64,000 nucleotides of DNA from Roseiarcus sp963730555 (GCA_963730555.1 CAVSSS010000008.1:620001-684000); one strand, 5' to 3'. Shown: positions 16,994 through 26,009, counted from the first letter of the stretch. Program-made: numbers and translations. Notes: generated by a model not told the origin, from the sequence alone.

Positions 16994-18007
16994 TCAGATG
17001 AGCTTCGCCATCGCGACCGCGGTGTCGGCCATCCGATTGGAGAAGCCCCATTCGTTGTCGTACCAGGAAAGCACGCGGACGAAATTGCCGTCGATCACCT
17101 TGGTCTGATCGAGATGGAAGATCGAGGAGCGGTCGTCGTGATTGAAGTCGACCGAAACGTTAGGATGGTCGGTATAGCCGAGGACGCCCTTGAGCGGGCC
17201 GTTGCCGTCAGCGGACGCCTTGATCGCGTTGTTGATCTCGTCCTTGTTGGTGTCGCGCTTGGCGACAAACTTGAGGTCGACGACCGAGACGTTCGGCGTC
17301 GGCACGCGGATCGCCGAGCCGTCGAGCTTGCCCTTGAGCTCGGGCAGCACGAGGCCGACCGCTTTCGCGGCTCCGGTCGTCGTCGGGATCATCGACAGCG
17401 CGGCGCCGCGGGCGCGGTAGAGATCCTTGTGCAGCGTATCGAGCGTCGGCTGATCGCCGGTATAGGAATGGATGGTCGTCATGAAGCCGTGCTCGATGCC
17501 AATGGCGTCGTTGAGCACTTTCGCGACGGGCGCCAGGCAGTTGGTCGTGCATGAAGCGTTGGAGACGACGAGGTGATCCTTGGTCAGCTTGTCGTCGTTG
17601 ACGCCATAGACGACCGTCAGGTCCGCCCCTTCCGCCGGCGCCGAAATGAGGACGCGCTTGGCGCCTGCCTTAAGGTGGGCGGCCGCCTTCTCGCGAGCGG
17701 TGAAGATGCCGGTGCATTCGAGCGCGACATCGACGCCGAGCGCCTTGTGCGGCAGCTCGGCTGGATCCTTGATTGCGGTGACTTTGATCTTGTGGCCGTC
17801 GACCACGATCGTATCGCCCTCGACGCCGACCTTATGAGGAAAGCGCCCGTGAACGCTGTCGAAACGCAAGAGATGCGCATTGGTCTCCACGGGGCCTAGA
17901 TCGTTGATGGCGACGACCTCAATGTCCTTGCGGCCCAACTCCAGAATCGCGCGCAGGACGAGCCGCCCAATCCGGCCGAAGCCGTTGATCGCTACCTTGG
18001 CAACCAT
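16994..18007 (-). CDS. gap: Type I glyceraldehyde-3-phosphate dehydrogenase
   Basis: A 337-residue NAD(P)-dependent dehydrogenase. INGFGRIGRLVLRA forms the dinucleotide-binding start, SNASCTTNCLAPVAKVL holds the active-site cysteine, and HSYTGDQPTLD plus SWYDNEWGFSNRM are conserved. The ribosome site GGAGGAG precedes the ATG at 18007. It lies between a methyltransferase (upstream) and pgk (downstream) in the same direction as tkt; the tkt-gap-pgk arrangement is common in Rhizobiales and supplies both glycolysis and Calvin- or serine-cycle-type carbon flow. Confidence 0.97.
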   Translation of the reverse strand: MVAKVAINGFGRIGRLVLRAILELGRKDIEVVAINDLGPVETNAHLLRFDSVHGRFPHKVGVEGDTIVVDGHKIKVTAIKDPAELPHKALGVDVALECTGIFTAREKAAAHLKAGAKRVLISAPAEGADLTVVYGVNDDKLTKDHLVVSNASCTTNCLAPVAKVLNDAIGIEHGFMTTIHSYTGDQPTLDTLHKDLYRARGAALSMIPTTTGAAKAVGLVLPELKGKLDGSAIRVPTPNVSVVDLKFVAKRDTNKDEINNAIKASADGNGPLKGVLGYTDHPNVSVDFNHDDRSSIFHLDQTKVIDGNFVRVLSWYDNEWGFSNRMADTAVAMAKLI

Positions 18008-18201
18008 TTTAAATCACTCCTCCTGCGCCGGCCGCTACCCATGGGCCGCCGACGCCTCGCACATCAAACCGCTGAAGCCGCGGTTATTGTCCGATCCCCG
18101 GTCTGAAGTCTACAGGTTCGTAGGAAAATGCGACATTTCATTTGATCTGCCGCAAAAATGCGCAACGCTCTTTCAGGCCCCGACGCAACCCTGCCGCAAG
18201 C

Positions 18202-19017
18202 TTAGGCTCTTCCCCAAACCTGGACGATGCGCGGGAGAGCGGCCAGCGTCGAGGGATCGTCGGCGAAAGCGTTTAATCGCGAAACGAGCGTGTCGATCTC
18301 CTCCTCTTGAGCGAGCCCGTATTTGAGGAGGGTCGAGCCAATCATTTGCATCGTCACTGCGGTCATGCGTTTGTGCGGTCCGGACGCATAGACCGGCTGA
18401 AAGACCCTCCAGCGCGCGTCGCGCACCCCAGCGGCAAGCGCGATTGCCGGCAATCCGCGCCCCAGATTAGCGTCCGCCCCGCCGCGTCGCACCGCTTCGG
18501 TATAAAGCGCCCGGAACCGATCCTGCGCAGGCTCGGGCGGGTGGCAGAAGGCGCCGGACATGTCGATGTCCTCGACGGCCATCCGTCCGCCTGGCGCGAG
18601 GAGCGCTTTGAGGCGCGCGAACACGCGGTCGGGGTCGCTGACGTGCGACAAGAGGTAGCGCGCGTGGATGAAGGAGAACGGGCCGCCCTCAAAAGTCGAG
18701 GCGTCAGCCGTCACAAACTCGACGTTGTCGACCCTCGCTTCTTTCGCGTCCGCGCGCGCGAGATCGACCACGAGGGGGTCGAAGTCGATTGCCGTGACGT
18801 GACCCGTCGGTCCGACGGTGCGCGCCATGTCGAGCGCGACATGGCCGCCCCCGGACCCAGCGTCCAGGCATCGATCGCCGCGCTTGAGCCCCGCGCTTTC
18901 GAGAAGCTCAAGCGTTGTCGCCCGCATGGCGTCCGAGAGCAGATCCAGCCGCTCTTTGCCCTCTTTCCCGCCCGCAATCGCGTAAGCGCCCACCAACGTT
19001 TTGCCGCGAGCGATCAT
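18202..19017 (-). CDS. Class I SAM-dependent methyltransferase
   Basis: A 271-residue protein with motif I DRCLDAGSGGGHVALDMAR, acidic loop VTAIDFDPLVV and motif III GGPFSFIHARYLLSHVSDPD. The C-terminal part (FQPVYASGPHKRMTAVTMQM) is characteristic of a methyltransferase group found in many Rhizobiales without known substrate. The ATG at 19017 has AAGGTGG seven bases upstream; a GTG at 19029 is an alternative. It is inserted between tkt and gap on the same strand, 72 bases after tkt, so probably cotranscribed, but a role in sugar metabolism is not implied. Confidence 0.75.
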   Translation of the reverse strand: MIARGKTLVGAYAIAGGKEGKERLDLLSDAMRATTLELLESAGLKRGDRCLDAGSGGGHVALDMARTVGPTGHVTAIDFDPLVVDLARADAKEARVDNVEFVTADASTFEGGPFSFIHARYLLSHVSDPDRVFARLKALLAPGGRMAVEDIDMSGAFCHPPEPAQDRFRALYTEAVRRGGADANLGRGLPAIALAAGVRDARWRVFQPVYASGPHKRMTAVTMQMIGSTLLKYGLAQEEEIDTLVSRLNAFADDPSTLAALPRIVQVWGRA

Positions 19018-19089
19018 CTCTGCAACCACCTTGGGAGGCCCAGAGCGCCTGCCCGGTCGGAGCGGAAAGAGCCCCGAGATCTGACCGCG

Positions 19090-21108
19090 TCAGGAGCGAA
19101 GGCTGCCGAGCGCCGCCTCGACCACCGCCTCCGGCGTGATGCCGAAATGCTGGTAGACGGCCTTATAGGGCCCGCTTTCGCCGAAGCTCTTCATGCCGAT
19201 GAACGGCCCATCGCCAATGATCGCGTCCCATCCGAACCGCACCGCCGCCTCGACGCCGACCTTGACTTTGGCGGAGCCGATGACCGAGCGGCGATAGTCC
19301 CCCGGCTGCTCGAAGAAGACCGGGAAGCAGGGCAACGACACGACCCGGGCGGCGACACCCTTTTCCTTCAATTGCGCCTGCGCGGCGACAGCGAGCGAAA
19401 CCTCGGAGCCGGAGGCGAAGATCGACACTTCGGCCTGTCCTGAGGCCGGAGAAATCTCGTAGCCGCCCCGGGCGCACAGGTTTTCAGATACATGCGTCGT
19501 CCGCAACGCTGGCAGCCCCTGCCGCGTCAGCGCGAGGATCGACGGCGAATGCTCCCGCTCGAGCGCCGCCTGCCAGCATTCGACGGTCTCGACGCTGTCG
19601 GCGGGGCGCCAGATGTAGAAATTCGGCATCGCCCGCATCGCGGCCAGATGTTCGACCGGCTGATGGGTTGGGCCGTCCTCGCCAAGGCCGATCGAGTCGT
19701 GGGTGAACACATGTACGACCCTGACCCCCATCAGCGCTGCGATCCTGAGCGAAGGGCGGCAATAATCGGTGAAGCAGAAGAACGAGGCTCCCGATGGGAT
19801 AAAGCCGCCGTGCAGAGCGATGCCGTTGCACGCTGCAATCATTCCGTGCTCGCGGATGCCCCAGTGGATGTAGCGCCCGGAGAAATCGTCGGGCCTGATT
19901 TCTTTCTCCTCTCCAAATTTCGTGTTGTTGGACGGGGTCAAGTCGGCCGAGCCGGTGATAAGCTCAGGCACGGCGGCCCCGATCACATCGAGCGCTGCCT
20001 GGCCTGACTTGCGGGTCGCGACCTCGGGCTTTTCAACGACCAGCTTTTGCTTGTAGGCGTCGATGACCTTGTCGAGATCGTGCGGCAGGTCGCCGCGGAG
20101 CCGCCGCTCGAATTCGGCGCGCTCCTTCGGGTCGAGAGCCTCGAGCGCGCGGTTCCACGCGTCGCGCTGCGTGGAGCCCCGCGTCCCTGCCTTGCGCCAG
20201 ACGGCGAGAATGTCGTCGGGGATGACGAACGGCTCGTAGGGCCAGTTCAGGTTCTTGCGCGCGCCGGCGACCTCGGACGCCCCCTGCGCATCGCTGTGCG
20301 CCTTCTGGGTTCCCGCATGCGTTGGCAAGCCAAAGCCGATCGTCGTCTTGCAGGCGATCATCGTCGGTCTGTCGGAGTTCTGCGCTGCGTGGATGGCGTC
20401 GAGGATCGCCTTCGGATCGTGCCCGTCAATGTGGGTCGAATTCCAGCCCGCCGACTGGAAGCGGGCGACCTGGTCGACGTTGTCGGCGAGAACCGGAATC
20501 TGCCCGTCGATAGAGATCCCATTGTTGTCCCAGAAGACGATCAGCTTCTTGAGCTTGAGATGGCCGGCGATAGCGATCGCTTCCTGGCTCACGCCTTCCA
20601 TCAAGTCGCCGTCGGAGGCGAGGACGTAAGTGTGGTGATCGACGATTCCGGGGAAGCGCGCGGCCAGCATGCGCTCCGCGATCGCCATGCCGACCGCGGT
20701 CGAAATCCCCTGCCCCAGCGGCCCGGTCGTCGTCTCCACGCCCGGAGCGCACCAATATTCCGGGTGCCCGGGCGTCCTCGAGCCGACCTGGCGGAACTGT
20801 TTGATGTCTTCGATCCCCAGTCCTTTGGCGCCGCCGACGCCGGTCAGATAGAGCAAGCTGTACAACAGCATGCAGCCGTGGCCGGCTGAAAGGACGAACC
20901 TGTCGCGATCGGGCCAATGGGGATCGGACGCGTCGAATTTAAGGACATCGCGCCAGAGAACTGTGGCGACGTCGGCGGATCCCATCGGCAGACCCGGGTG
21001 GCCGCTCTTGGCCTTTTCGACCGCGTCGAGAGCGAGAAAGCGGATCGCATTAGCCATCGCATCGTGAGACACGCTCGTCGCAGCAGGGGACACGGTCGTT
21101 GTCGCCAT
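19090..21108 (-). CDS. tkt: Transketolase
   Basis: A 672-residue thiamine-diphosphate enzyme that transfers two-carbon ketol units in the pentose-phosphate and Calvin-type pathways. Motifs: KAKSGHPGLPMGSADVATVL, FVLSAGHGCMLLYSLLYLTG, ASDGDLMEGVSQEAIAIAGH (ThDP/metal site, with FWDNNGISIDG) and HDSIGLGEDGPTHQPVEHLA. Length matches the TktA family. The ATG at 21108 follows GAGGAGACCCCG. It heads the tkt-methyltransferase-gap-pgk group. Confidence 0.97.
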   Translation of the reverse strand: MATTTVSPAATSVSHDAMANAIRFLALDAVEKAKSGHPGLPMGSADVATVLWRDVLKFDASDPHWPDRDRFVLSAGHGCMLLYSLLYLTGVGGAKGLGIEDIKQFRQVGSRTPGHPEYWCAPGVETTTGPLGQGISTAVGMAIAERMLAARFPGIVDHHTYVLASDGDLMEGVSQEAIAIAGHLKLKKLIVFWDNNGISIDGQIPVLADNVDQVARFQSAGWNSTHIDGHDPKAILDAIHAAQNSDRPTMIACKTTIGFGLPTHAGTQKAHSDAQGASEVAGARKNLNWPYEPFVIPDDILAVWRKAGTRGSTQRDAWNRALEALDPKERAEFERRLRGDLPHDLDKVIDAYKQKLVVEKPEVATRKSGQAALDVIGAAVPELITGSADLTPSNNTKFGEEKEIRPDDFSGRYIHWGIREHGMIAACNGIALHGGFIPSGASFFCFTDYCRPSLRIAALMGVRVVHVFTHDSIGLGEDGPTHQPVEHLAAMRAMPNFYIWRPADSVETVECWQAALEREHSPSILALTRQGLPALRTTHVSENLCARGGYEISPASGQAEVSIFASGSEVSLAVAAQAQLKEKGVAARVVSLPCFPVFFEQPGDYRRSVIGSAKVKVGVEAAVRFGWDAIIGDGPFIGMKSFGESGPYKAVYQHFGITPEAVVEAALGSLRS

Positions 21109-21280
21109 CGGGGTCTCCTCAAAGAATAGGGCGCCGGCAATTCGGAGTTCCGAGCTCGGGCAGTAATTTGAACCCCCGGCGGAACGGGCGCGTCAATTAG
21201 GGGCGGTCGCAGGAACCTGTCAATTGCGACCGCGCGCTCGTTGACCTTTCGTTCAAGCATCGCGTAAACAAAACCCCGCA

Positions 21281-21586
21281 ATGGATGGAATCAACACCTC
21301 CATGGATTCGCTTGACGCTTCGCTGAAACGACTGGCTTCCGCGGTCGAAGCGCTGGAGTGGGCGACTGAGGTCCGCCTGCGTCACGACGAAGCGCGCGCG
21401 ACCACGCAAGAAGAGTTCGCGCTGATGCAGGACGACCGCTCACGGCTCGCGGTCGAACTCGACGCCGCCGTCGACCGCTCGCGAACCTTGGAATCCGCCA
21501 ACGCCGAAGCGGCCAAGCGGCTTGCTCGCGCGGCGCAAACGATCGAACGCGTGCTCGGTCGGCTGCCTTCGGACTCGGACCCTTGA
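21281..21586 (+). CDS. DUF4164 family coiled-coil protein
   Basis: A 101-residue, largely helical protein: LKRLASAVEALEWATEVRLR then RSRLAVELDAAVDRSRTLES, with heptad-like spacing of Leu/Ala. DUF4164 proteins sit immediately before zapA in many Rhizobiales. No function is known; the fixed linkage suggests a role near the division ring. It is followed by zapA 33 bases later. Confidence 0.75.
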   Translation: MDGINTSMDSLDASLKRLASAVEALEWATEVRLRHDEARATTQEEFALMQDDRSRLAVELDAAVDRSRTLESANAEAAKRLARAAQTIERVLGRLPSDSDP

Positions 21587-21618
21587 AGAGCCCGATGGCC
21601 ATGGAAAAGGCCCGCGCC

Positions 21619-21969
21619 ATGTCACAGGTTTCGGTCACCATCGACGGGCGCAAATATCGCTTGGCCTGCAATGAAGGCGAGGAAGCGCGGCTCACGTCGC
21701 TCGCCGGCATGATCGATGAAAAGATCGGCGAAATGCGCTCATCGTTCGGCGAGATCGGCGACCAGCGTCTCGTCATCATGGCCGCGCTGACGATCGCCGA
21801 CAATCTGACCGAAGCGCGCGAAGCGGCCGAGGCCGAACGCAATCGCTCCGAAGCCGCTGAGCGGCGCGCCCAAGCCCTGGCTTCCCGTCTGGACGATCTG
21901 GGTTCGAGGCTCGAAATCCGTCGTCGCGCGCTTGGCGGGCGAAGCGGAGGCTTGATCCTTAGGCGCTAA
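21619..21969 (+). CDS. zapA: Cell division protein ZapA
   Basis: A 116-residue protein that bundles FtsZ filaments. The N-terminal ZapA domain is clear (MSQVSVTIDGRKYRLACNEG, then LTSLAGMIDEKIGEMRSSFG and GDQRLVIMAALTIADNLTEA), followed by a coiled coil. I chose the ATG at 21619 because homologues start M-x-Q-V-T-V-TI-x-G; GGAAAAGG lies just before it. Earlier in-frame ATGs at 21595 and 21601 are possible. Downstream is the expected place for the 6S RNA. Confidence 0.9.
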   Translation: MSQVSVTIDGRKYRLACNEGEEARLTSLAGMIDEKIGEMRSSFGEIGDQRLVIMAALTIADNLTEAREAAEAERNRSEAAERRAQALASRLDDLGSRLEIRRRALGGRSGGLILRR

Positions 21970-21974
21970 GCGCC

Positions 21975-22130
21975 AGGCCGGTTGGATGTAACTCCCAAGC
22001 TGTTCGACTCCCGCAGCCAAACCACCGCTTTCATGCCTCAAGGGCGAAGCGGAGCCTCCCCCCGGATCACAGTCCGGGGCTCGAAGGATGGTCCAGAGCG
22101 CTCAACCGGCTCGGCGCACACTCACGCGTC
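21975..22130 (+). ncRNA. ssrS: Candidate 6S RNA
   Basis: In alphaproteobacteria the 6S RNA gene commonly follows zapA. The segment begins six bases after the zapA stop. GCCGGTTG (21977-21984) pairs perfectly with CAACCGGC (22103-22110), enclosing about 120 bases with a strong internal hairpin CCCCGGA/TCCGGGG at about 22056-22075 and purine-rich GGGCGAAGCGGAG opposite CTCCCCCC. A further GCGGCC/GGCCGC hairpin with a CTTCGA loop lies just beyond (about 22144-22165). The overall look (closing stem, open central part, GC-rich apical hairpin) fits 6S RNA, which binds sigma-70 RNA polymerase. Ends are approximate. Confidence 0.5.
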
Positions 22131-22240
22131 CTCTCGACAAACTCGGGGCGGCCCTTCGAGGCCGCTTAGCGGCATCTTGAGGCACGTGGTGGTTGGGAGT
22201 TTCAGTTGCATCGCAGCCTCCGCTTGCGCGCCGATGGCAA

Positions 22241-22258
22241 CGCGGGTATATACCCGCG
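22241..22258. promoter_or_regulatory. MarR operator, copy 1 (autoregulatory)
   Basis: CGCGGGTATATACCCGCG is a perfect 18-base palindrome ending two bases before the regulator's ATG at 22260. Its core GCGGGTA-N2-TACCCGC recurs in front of the next gene (22676-22691). Binding here would block translation start or promoter of the regulator gene itself. Confidence 0.7.
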
Positions 22259-22259
22259 C

Positions 22260-22658
22260 ATGAAAACAACCTGCTACTGCGCGGCGATGCGCAGCGCGGC
22301 GCGAAAGACGACGGCGCTTTATGACTCGATCCTTGAGCCCGCGGGCGTCACTCTCGCGCAGTACAGTCTCATGAGAAGAATTGAGCGCGCCGAACCGGTT
22401 TCGCTCACCAAACTCGGCCAGCTCGCCGAACTGGATCGATCGACGGTCGGGCGCAACGTGAAGGCGCTTGAAGAGCTTCGGCTTGTGCGCGCGGCCTCGG
22501 CGCGCGACCAGCGCGAAGCGGCGGTGCGGCTGACGCCTGCCGGAAAAGACGCCCTGCGGCGCGCAGCTCCCTTATGGGAGGAGGCCCAGCGGCGGGTCGA
22601 GGCTGCATTAGGCTCCAGTGGAGCGGCGCAGCTGCAGACGCTCGCGCGCAATCTTTGA
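22260..22658 (+). CDS. MarR-family transcriptional regulator
   Basis: A 132-residue winged-helix repressor. The N-terminus MKTTCYCAAMRSAARKTTAL contains two cysteines (C5, C7) that might act as redox or metal sensors, as in some MarR proteins. The helix-turn-helix is LTKLGQLAELDRSTVGRNVK and the wing is ASARDQREAAVRLTPAGKD. The start at 22260 is directly after operator copy 1. It precedes an MFS transporter 48 bases downstream, the classic repressor-efflux pair; inducer unknown. Confidence 0.88.
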   Translation: MKTTCYCAAMRSAARKTTALYDSILEPAGVTLAQYSLMRRIERAEPVSLTKLGQLAELDRSTVGRNVKALEELRLVRAASARDQREAAVRLTPAGKDALRRAAPLWEEAQRRVEAALGSSGAAQLQTLARNL

Positions 22659-22675
22659 GTTTTTTGGGCCAATAT

Positions 22676-22691
22676 GCGGGTAGATACCCGC
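22676..22691. promoter_or_regulatory. MarR operator, copy 2 (before MFS gene)
   Basis: GCGGGTAGATACCCGC matches the core of the palindrome in front of the marR-type gene with one central change. It lies between the regulator stop (22658) and the transporter start (22707). Two near-identical 16-base sites flanking one MarR gene strongly imply self- and target-regulation. Confidence 0.7.
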
Positions 22692-22706
22692 CACCTGGAG
22701 TTGACG

Positions 22707-24059
22707 ATGACGATATCGGGGCCGGCTGTACGCATCGATGCTCAGCCGCAAAAGAGACCCGCGGCCCTCTCGCTGTCCAACAGGCTCGCGGGGGCGATGG
22801 CGGAGCGCGGCGTCTATTACGGCTGGTTCGTCGCGGGGGCGACATTCCTCGTCATGCTGGCGACCGCAGGCGCGACGGGCGCGCCGGGCGTCATCATCGA
22901 GCCGCTCGAGAAGGAATTCGGCTGGAGCACGGCTCAAATCTCGGTCGCGCTTGCGGTGCGCCTCGCTCTGTTCGGGCTGATCGCGCCCTTCGCCGCGGCC
23001 TTCATCAACCGCTTTGGCGTGCGGCCGTTTGTCGTGTCGGCTGTCGCGCTGATCGTGACCGGAATTCTCGCCTCGATGGCGATGACTGAGGTGTGGGAGC
23101 TGGTCGCCCTTTGGGGCGTCATCGTCGGAATCGGCACCGGCATGGTCGCGCTGGTGCTGGGAGCGACCATCGCAGCGCGATGGTTCGTTCATCGACGCGG
23201 CCTGGTGGTCGGCATGCTGACGGCGAGCAACGCCACCGGGCAATTGATCTTTCTGCCGCTCATCGCCAAGCTGACGGAAGCCTATGGCTGGCGCAACGCG
23301 CTCGCCTTCGTCGTCGCCATGCTGCTCGTCGCCGGCGCCGTGGCGCTCATGCTATTGCGCGACCGCCCGGCGGACGTCGGGCTCGCTCCGCTGGGAGAGC
23401 GCGCAATTCAGCCCGCACCGAAGCAGGATCTGCGGTTGACCGCAATGATGGCGTCGCCGTTGCGCGCGCTCTATGCGGTCCGCGCGAGCCGCACCTTCTG
23501 GGTGCTGTTCGCGACCTTTTACGTTTGCGGGCTTTCGACCAACGGCCTCATCCAGACGCACTGGGTCTCGCTCTGCGGCGACTACGGCATTGCGCCGGTC
23601 GCGGCCGCGAGCGCGCTCGCGGTGATCGGCGCCTTCGACTTCGTCGGCACAATCCTTTCGGGCTGGCTGTCGGACCGCTACGACAACCGGTGGCTTCTGT
23701 TCATGTATTACGGGCTGCGCGGCCTTTCGCTGATCGCCCTGCCGTTCACCGACTTCTCGGTCGTCGGGCTGTCGGCCTTTGCGGTCTTCTATGGTCTCGA
23801 CTGGGTGGCGACCGTGCCGCCGACCGTCCGCCTGACTACCGAGCGGTTCGGCTCCGAGAACGCCAATCTGACCTTCGGCTGGATTTTCACCGCCCACCAG
23901 CTCGGCGCGGCGACAGCAGCATTCGGGGCCGGACTCTCGCGCAGTGATTTCGCGACCTACCTGCCGGCGCTTTATGTCGCCGGCGTCGCCTGCGTGGTCG
24001 CCGCTGCTTTGGTGCTCACCATCGGCCGGCGCCCCAAGGAAGCGCTCGCGACGGCTTAA
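22707..24059 (+). CDS. MFS transporter
   Basis: A 450-residue inner-membrane carrier with 12 predicted segments. The start of TM1 is YYGWFVAGATFLVMLATAG, and ARWFVHRRGLVVGMLTASN and SGWLSDRYDNRWLLFMYYG are the cytosolic loop signatures of the monocarboxylate/oxalate-formate-like MFS group. The ATG at 22707 has GGAG seven bases before it; an earlier ATG at 22674 lies inside operator copy 2 and is unlikely. It is under apparent MarR control; the substrate (drug, organic acid) is not predictable. Confidence 0.85.
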   Translation: MTISGPAVRIDAQPQKRPAALSLSNRLAGAMAERGVYYGWFVAGATFLVMLATAGATGAPGVIIEPLEKEFGWSTAQISVALAVRLALFGLIAPFAAAFINRFGVRPFVVSAVALIVTGILASMAMTEVWELVALWGVIVGIGTGMVALVLGATIAARWFVHRRGLVVGMLTASNATGQLIFLPLIAKLTEAYGWRNALAFVVAMLLVAGAVALMLLRDRPADVGLAPLGERAIQPAPKQDLRLTAMMASPLRALYAVRASRTFWVLFATFYVCGLSTNGLIQTHWVSLCGDYGIAPVAAASALAVIGAFDFVGTILSGWLSDRYDNRWLLFMYYGLRGLSLIALPFTDFSVVGLSAFAVFYGLDWVATVPPTVRLTTERFGSENANLTFGWIFTAHQLGAATAAFGAGLSRSDFATYLPALYVAGVACVVAAALVLTIGRRPKEALATA

Positions 24060-24068
24060 GCGCGGCGC

Positions 24069-24194
24069 CGTCATTGCGAGGAGCATAGGGCGTCGAGAGA
24101 CGCCCGTCCGTCGACGGGCTACGGCGACGAAGCAATCCAGAGCCGTCGGGCGCCGGACGGTCCCCTGGATTGCTTCGCTTCGCTCGCAATGACG
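24069..24194. repeat. Dispersed palindromic intergenic repeat
   Basis: Outer arms CGTCATTGCGAG (24069-24080) and CTCGCAATGACG (24183-24194) and inner arms GAAGCAATCCAG (24129-24140) and CTGGATTGCTTC (24165-24176) are perfect complements. This nested palindrome (cattgcgag...gaagcaatccag...ctggattgcttcgc) is a familiar intergenic repeat in Rhizobiales genomes. It contains a second palindromic unit, GGGCGTCGAGAGACGCCC, that recurs at 41574-41596. It lies between convergent MFS and leuA genes and may act as a bidirectional terminator. Confidence 0.75.
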
Positions 24195-24223
24195 ATCGCG
24201 GTTCGACCCGAATGCAACTTTCG

Positions 24224-25909
24224 CTAAACGGCTCTGCCTTCCCGCCGCATCAGCCGCAACACGGCGCCGAGCGTCGCCTTGAGCGAGGCCATCACAATGT
24301 TGGGGTCCATGCCCACGCCGTGCAGGGCGCGGCCCTCCGCGTCCTGGATCTCGACATAGCTCGCCGCGGTCGCATTGGCCCCCCGGCCGACCGCGTGCTC
24401 ATGATAATCGATGAACGAGAACTCGACCTTGAACGCTTTCTTCAGCGCATCGACAAAGGCGTCGATCGGGCCATTGCCCTCGCCTTCGATCATCATTGTC
24501 GCGCCGTCGGCCTTGCGGAGCGTCGCGACGAGCTCGCGATTGTCCGGGCTCGTCGGGACCGTCTGCTGCTTGATGAGCGTCATCGGCGGATCATCGAGAA
24601 GAAAGGCCTGGCGGAACAAGGCCCACAGCTCCGGCGAGGTCAGCTCCTTGCCCTCCGCGTCCATCCGCTCCTGGGCGATCTTGGAGAACTCGACCTGTAG
24701 CGAGCGCGGCAGGTCGAGGCCGTAGTCGGCGCGCAGAATATAGGCCATGCCGCCTTTGCCGGACTGGCTGTTGATGCGGATCACCGCCTCATAGTCGCGG
24801 CCGACGTCCTTCGGATCGATCGGCAAATAGGGCACCAGGAACAGGGGATCGTTGCGCTTCTCCTGCGCCTCGAAACCCTTCTTGATCGCATCCTGATGCG
24901 AGCCCGAGAATGCGGTGTAGACCAGTTCGCCGACGTAAGGGTGGCGCTGGTGCACCGGCAATTGCGTGCAATGCTCGGCGACGTCCCGGATTGCGTTGAC
25001 GTCGGTGAGGTCGAGCTCAGGATCCACGCCCTGCGTGAACAGGTTCAAGGCCATGGTCACGATGTCGACGTTCCCGGTGCGCTCGCCATTGCCGAACAAG
25101 GTGCCCTCGACCCGCTCGGCGCCGGCCATGAGCGCCAGCTCAGCCGCTGCAACCGCGGTGCCGCGGTCATTGTGCGGATGAACGGAGAGGATCACGCTCG
25201 GACGATCGGATATGCGGCGCCCGAACCATTCGAACTGATCCGCATAGGTATTGGGCGTCGCCATCTCGACCGTCGCTGGCAGGTTGAAGATGAGCCGCTT
25301 CGAAGGCGTGGGCTTGATGACGTCCTTGACCGCCTCGCAGATATCGAGCGCGAAATCGAGCTCGGTGCCAGTAAAACTCTCCGGCGAATATTCGAACTGG
25401 AAGTCCGTGCCCGAGGCGGCGGCGGCCAGCGCCTTGACCTGCTTGGCCGCGTTGACTGCAATCTCGGTCACACCCTTGCGGTCGGTCCTGAAAACGACGT
25501 CGCGCTGCAAGGTCGAAGTCGAATTGTAGAAGTGGACGATGACCTTCTTCGCGCCCTTGACCGCCTCGAACGTGCGCTCGATCAGCTCCGGGCGGCACTG
25601 GGTCAAGACCTGGATCGCGACGCCATCCGGGATCGCGCCCTCCTCAATGATCGAGCGGACGAAGTCGAAGTCTGTCTGCGAGGCCGAGGGAAAGGCGACC
25701 TCGATCTCCTTGAACCCCATATCGGCCAAGAGCCGGAACATGCGGTTCTTGCGCTCGACGCCCATCGGTTCGATCAGCGCCTGGTTGCCGTCGCGGAGGT
25801 CGACTGAGCACCAGATCGGCGCCTTATCGATAACGTTCGAAGGCCATTGCCGGTCAGGCAGGATAATGGGCGCGTAAGCGCGGTACTTTTGAATTGGCAT
25901 CTGTGTCAT
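24224..25909 (-). CDS. leuA: 2-isopropylmalate synthase (long form)
   Basis: A 561-residue enzyme joining acetyl-CoA and 2-oxoisovalerate, the first step of leucine synthesis. The DRE-TIM barrel shows CSVDLRDGNQALIEPM, SVHPHNDRGTAVAAAELALM and LFGNGERTGNVDIVTMALN; the C-terminal 150 residues form the leucine-binding LeuA regulatory domain. The length and the RDGNQAL motif are of the long alpha/actinobacterial type. The ATG at 25909 (MTQMPIQKYRAYAPI) has AGGG upstream. A possible leader peptide lies 100 bases upstream. Confidence 0.95.
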   Translation of the reverse strand: MTQMPIQKYRAYAPIILPDRQWPSNVIDKAPIWCSVDLRDGNQALIEPMGVERKNRMFRLLADMGFKEIEVAFPSASQTDFDFVRSIIEEGAIPDGVAIQVLTQCRPELIERTFEAVKGAKKVIVHFYNSTSTLQRDVVFRTDRKGVTEIAVNAAKQVKALAAAASGTDFQFEYSPESFTGTELDFALDICEAVKDVIKPTPSKRLIFNLPATVEMATPNTYADQFEWFGRRISDRPSVILSVHPHNDRGTAVAAAELALMAGAERVEGTLFGNGERTGNVDIVTMALNLFTQGVDPELDLTDVNAIRDVAEHCTQLPVHQRHPYVGELVYTAFSGSHQDAIKKGFEAQEKRNDPLFLVPYLPIDPKDVGRDYEAVIRINSQSGKGGMAYILRADYGLDLPRSLQVEFSKIAQERMDAEGKELTSPELWALFRQAFLLDDPPMTLIKQQTVPTSPDNRELVATLRKADGATMMIEGEGNGPIDAFVDALKKAFKVEFSFIDYHEHAVGRGANATAASYVEIQDAEGRALHGVGMDPNIVMASLKATLGAVLRLMRREGRAV

Positions 25910-26009
25910 GACGAACCCTGGAAGACTTGTGGCGGCGCTCAAGCTGAAATCAGCTGGCCGACTTGCCTGTCGTTTGAGAAGGCGGATGCGAAACTATGTC
26001 CCGACGCGT

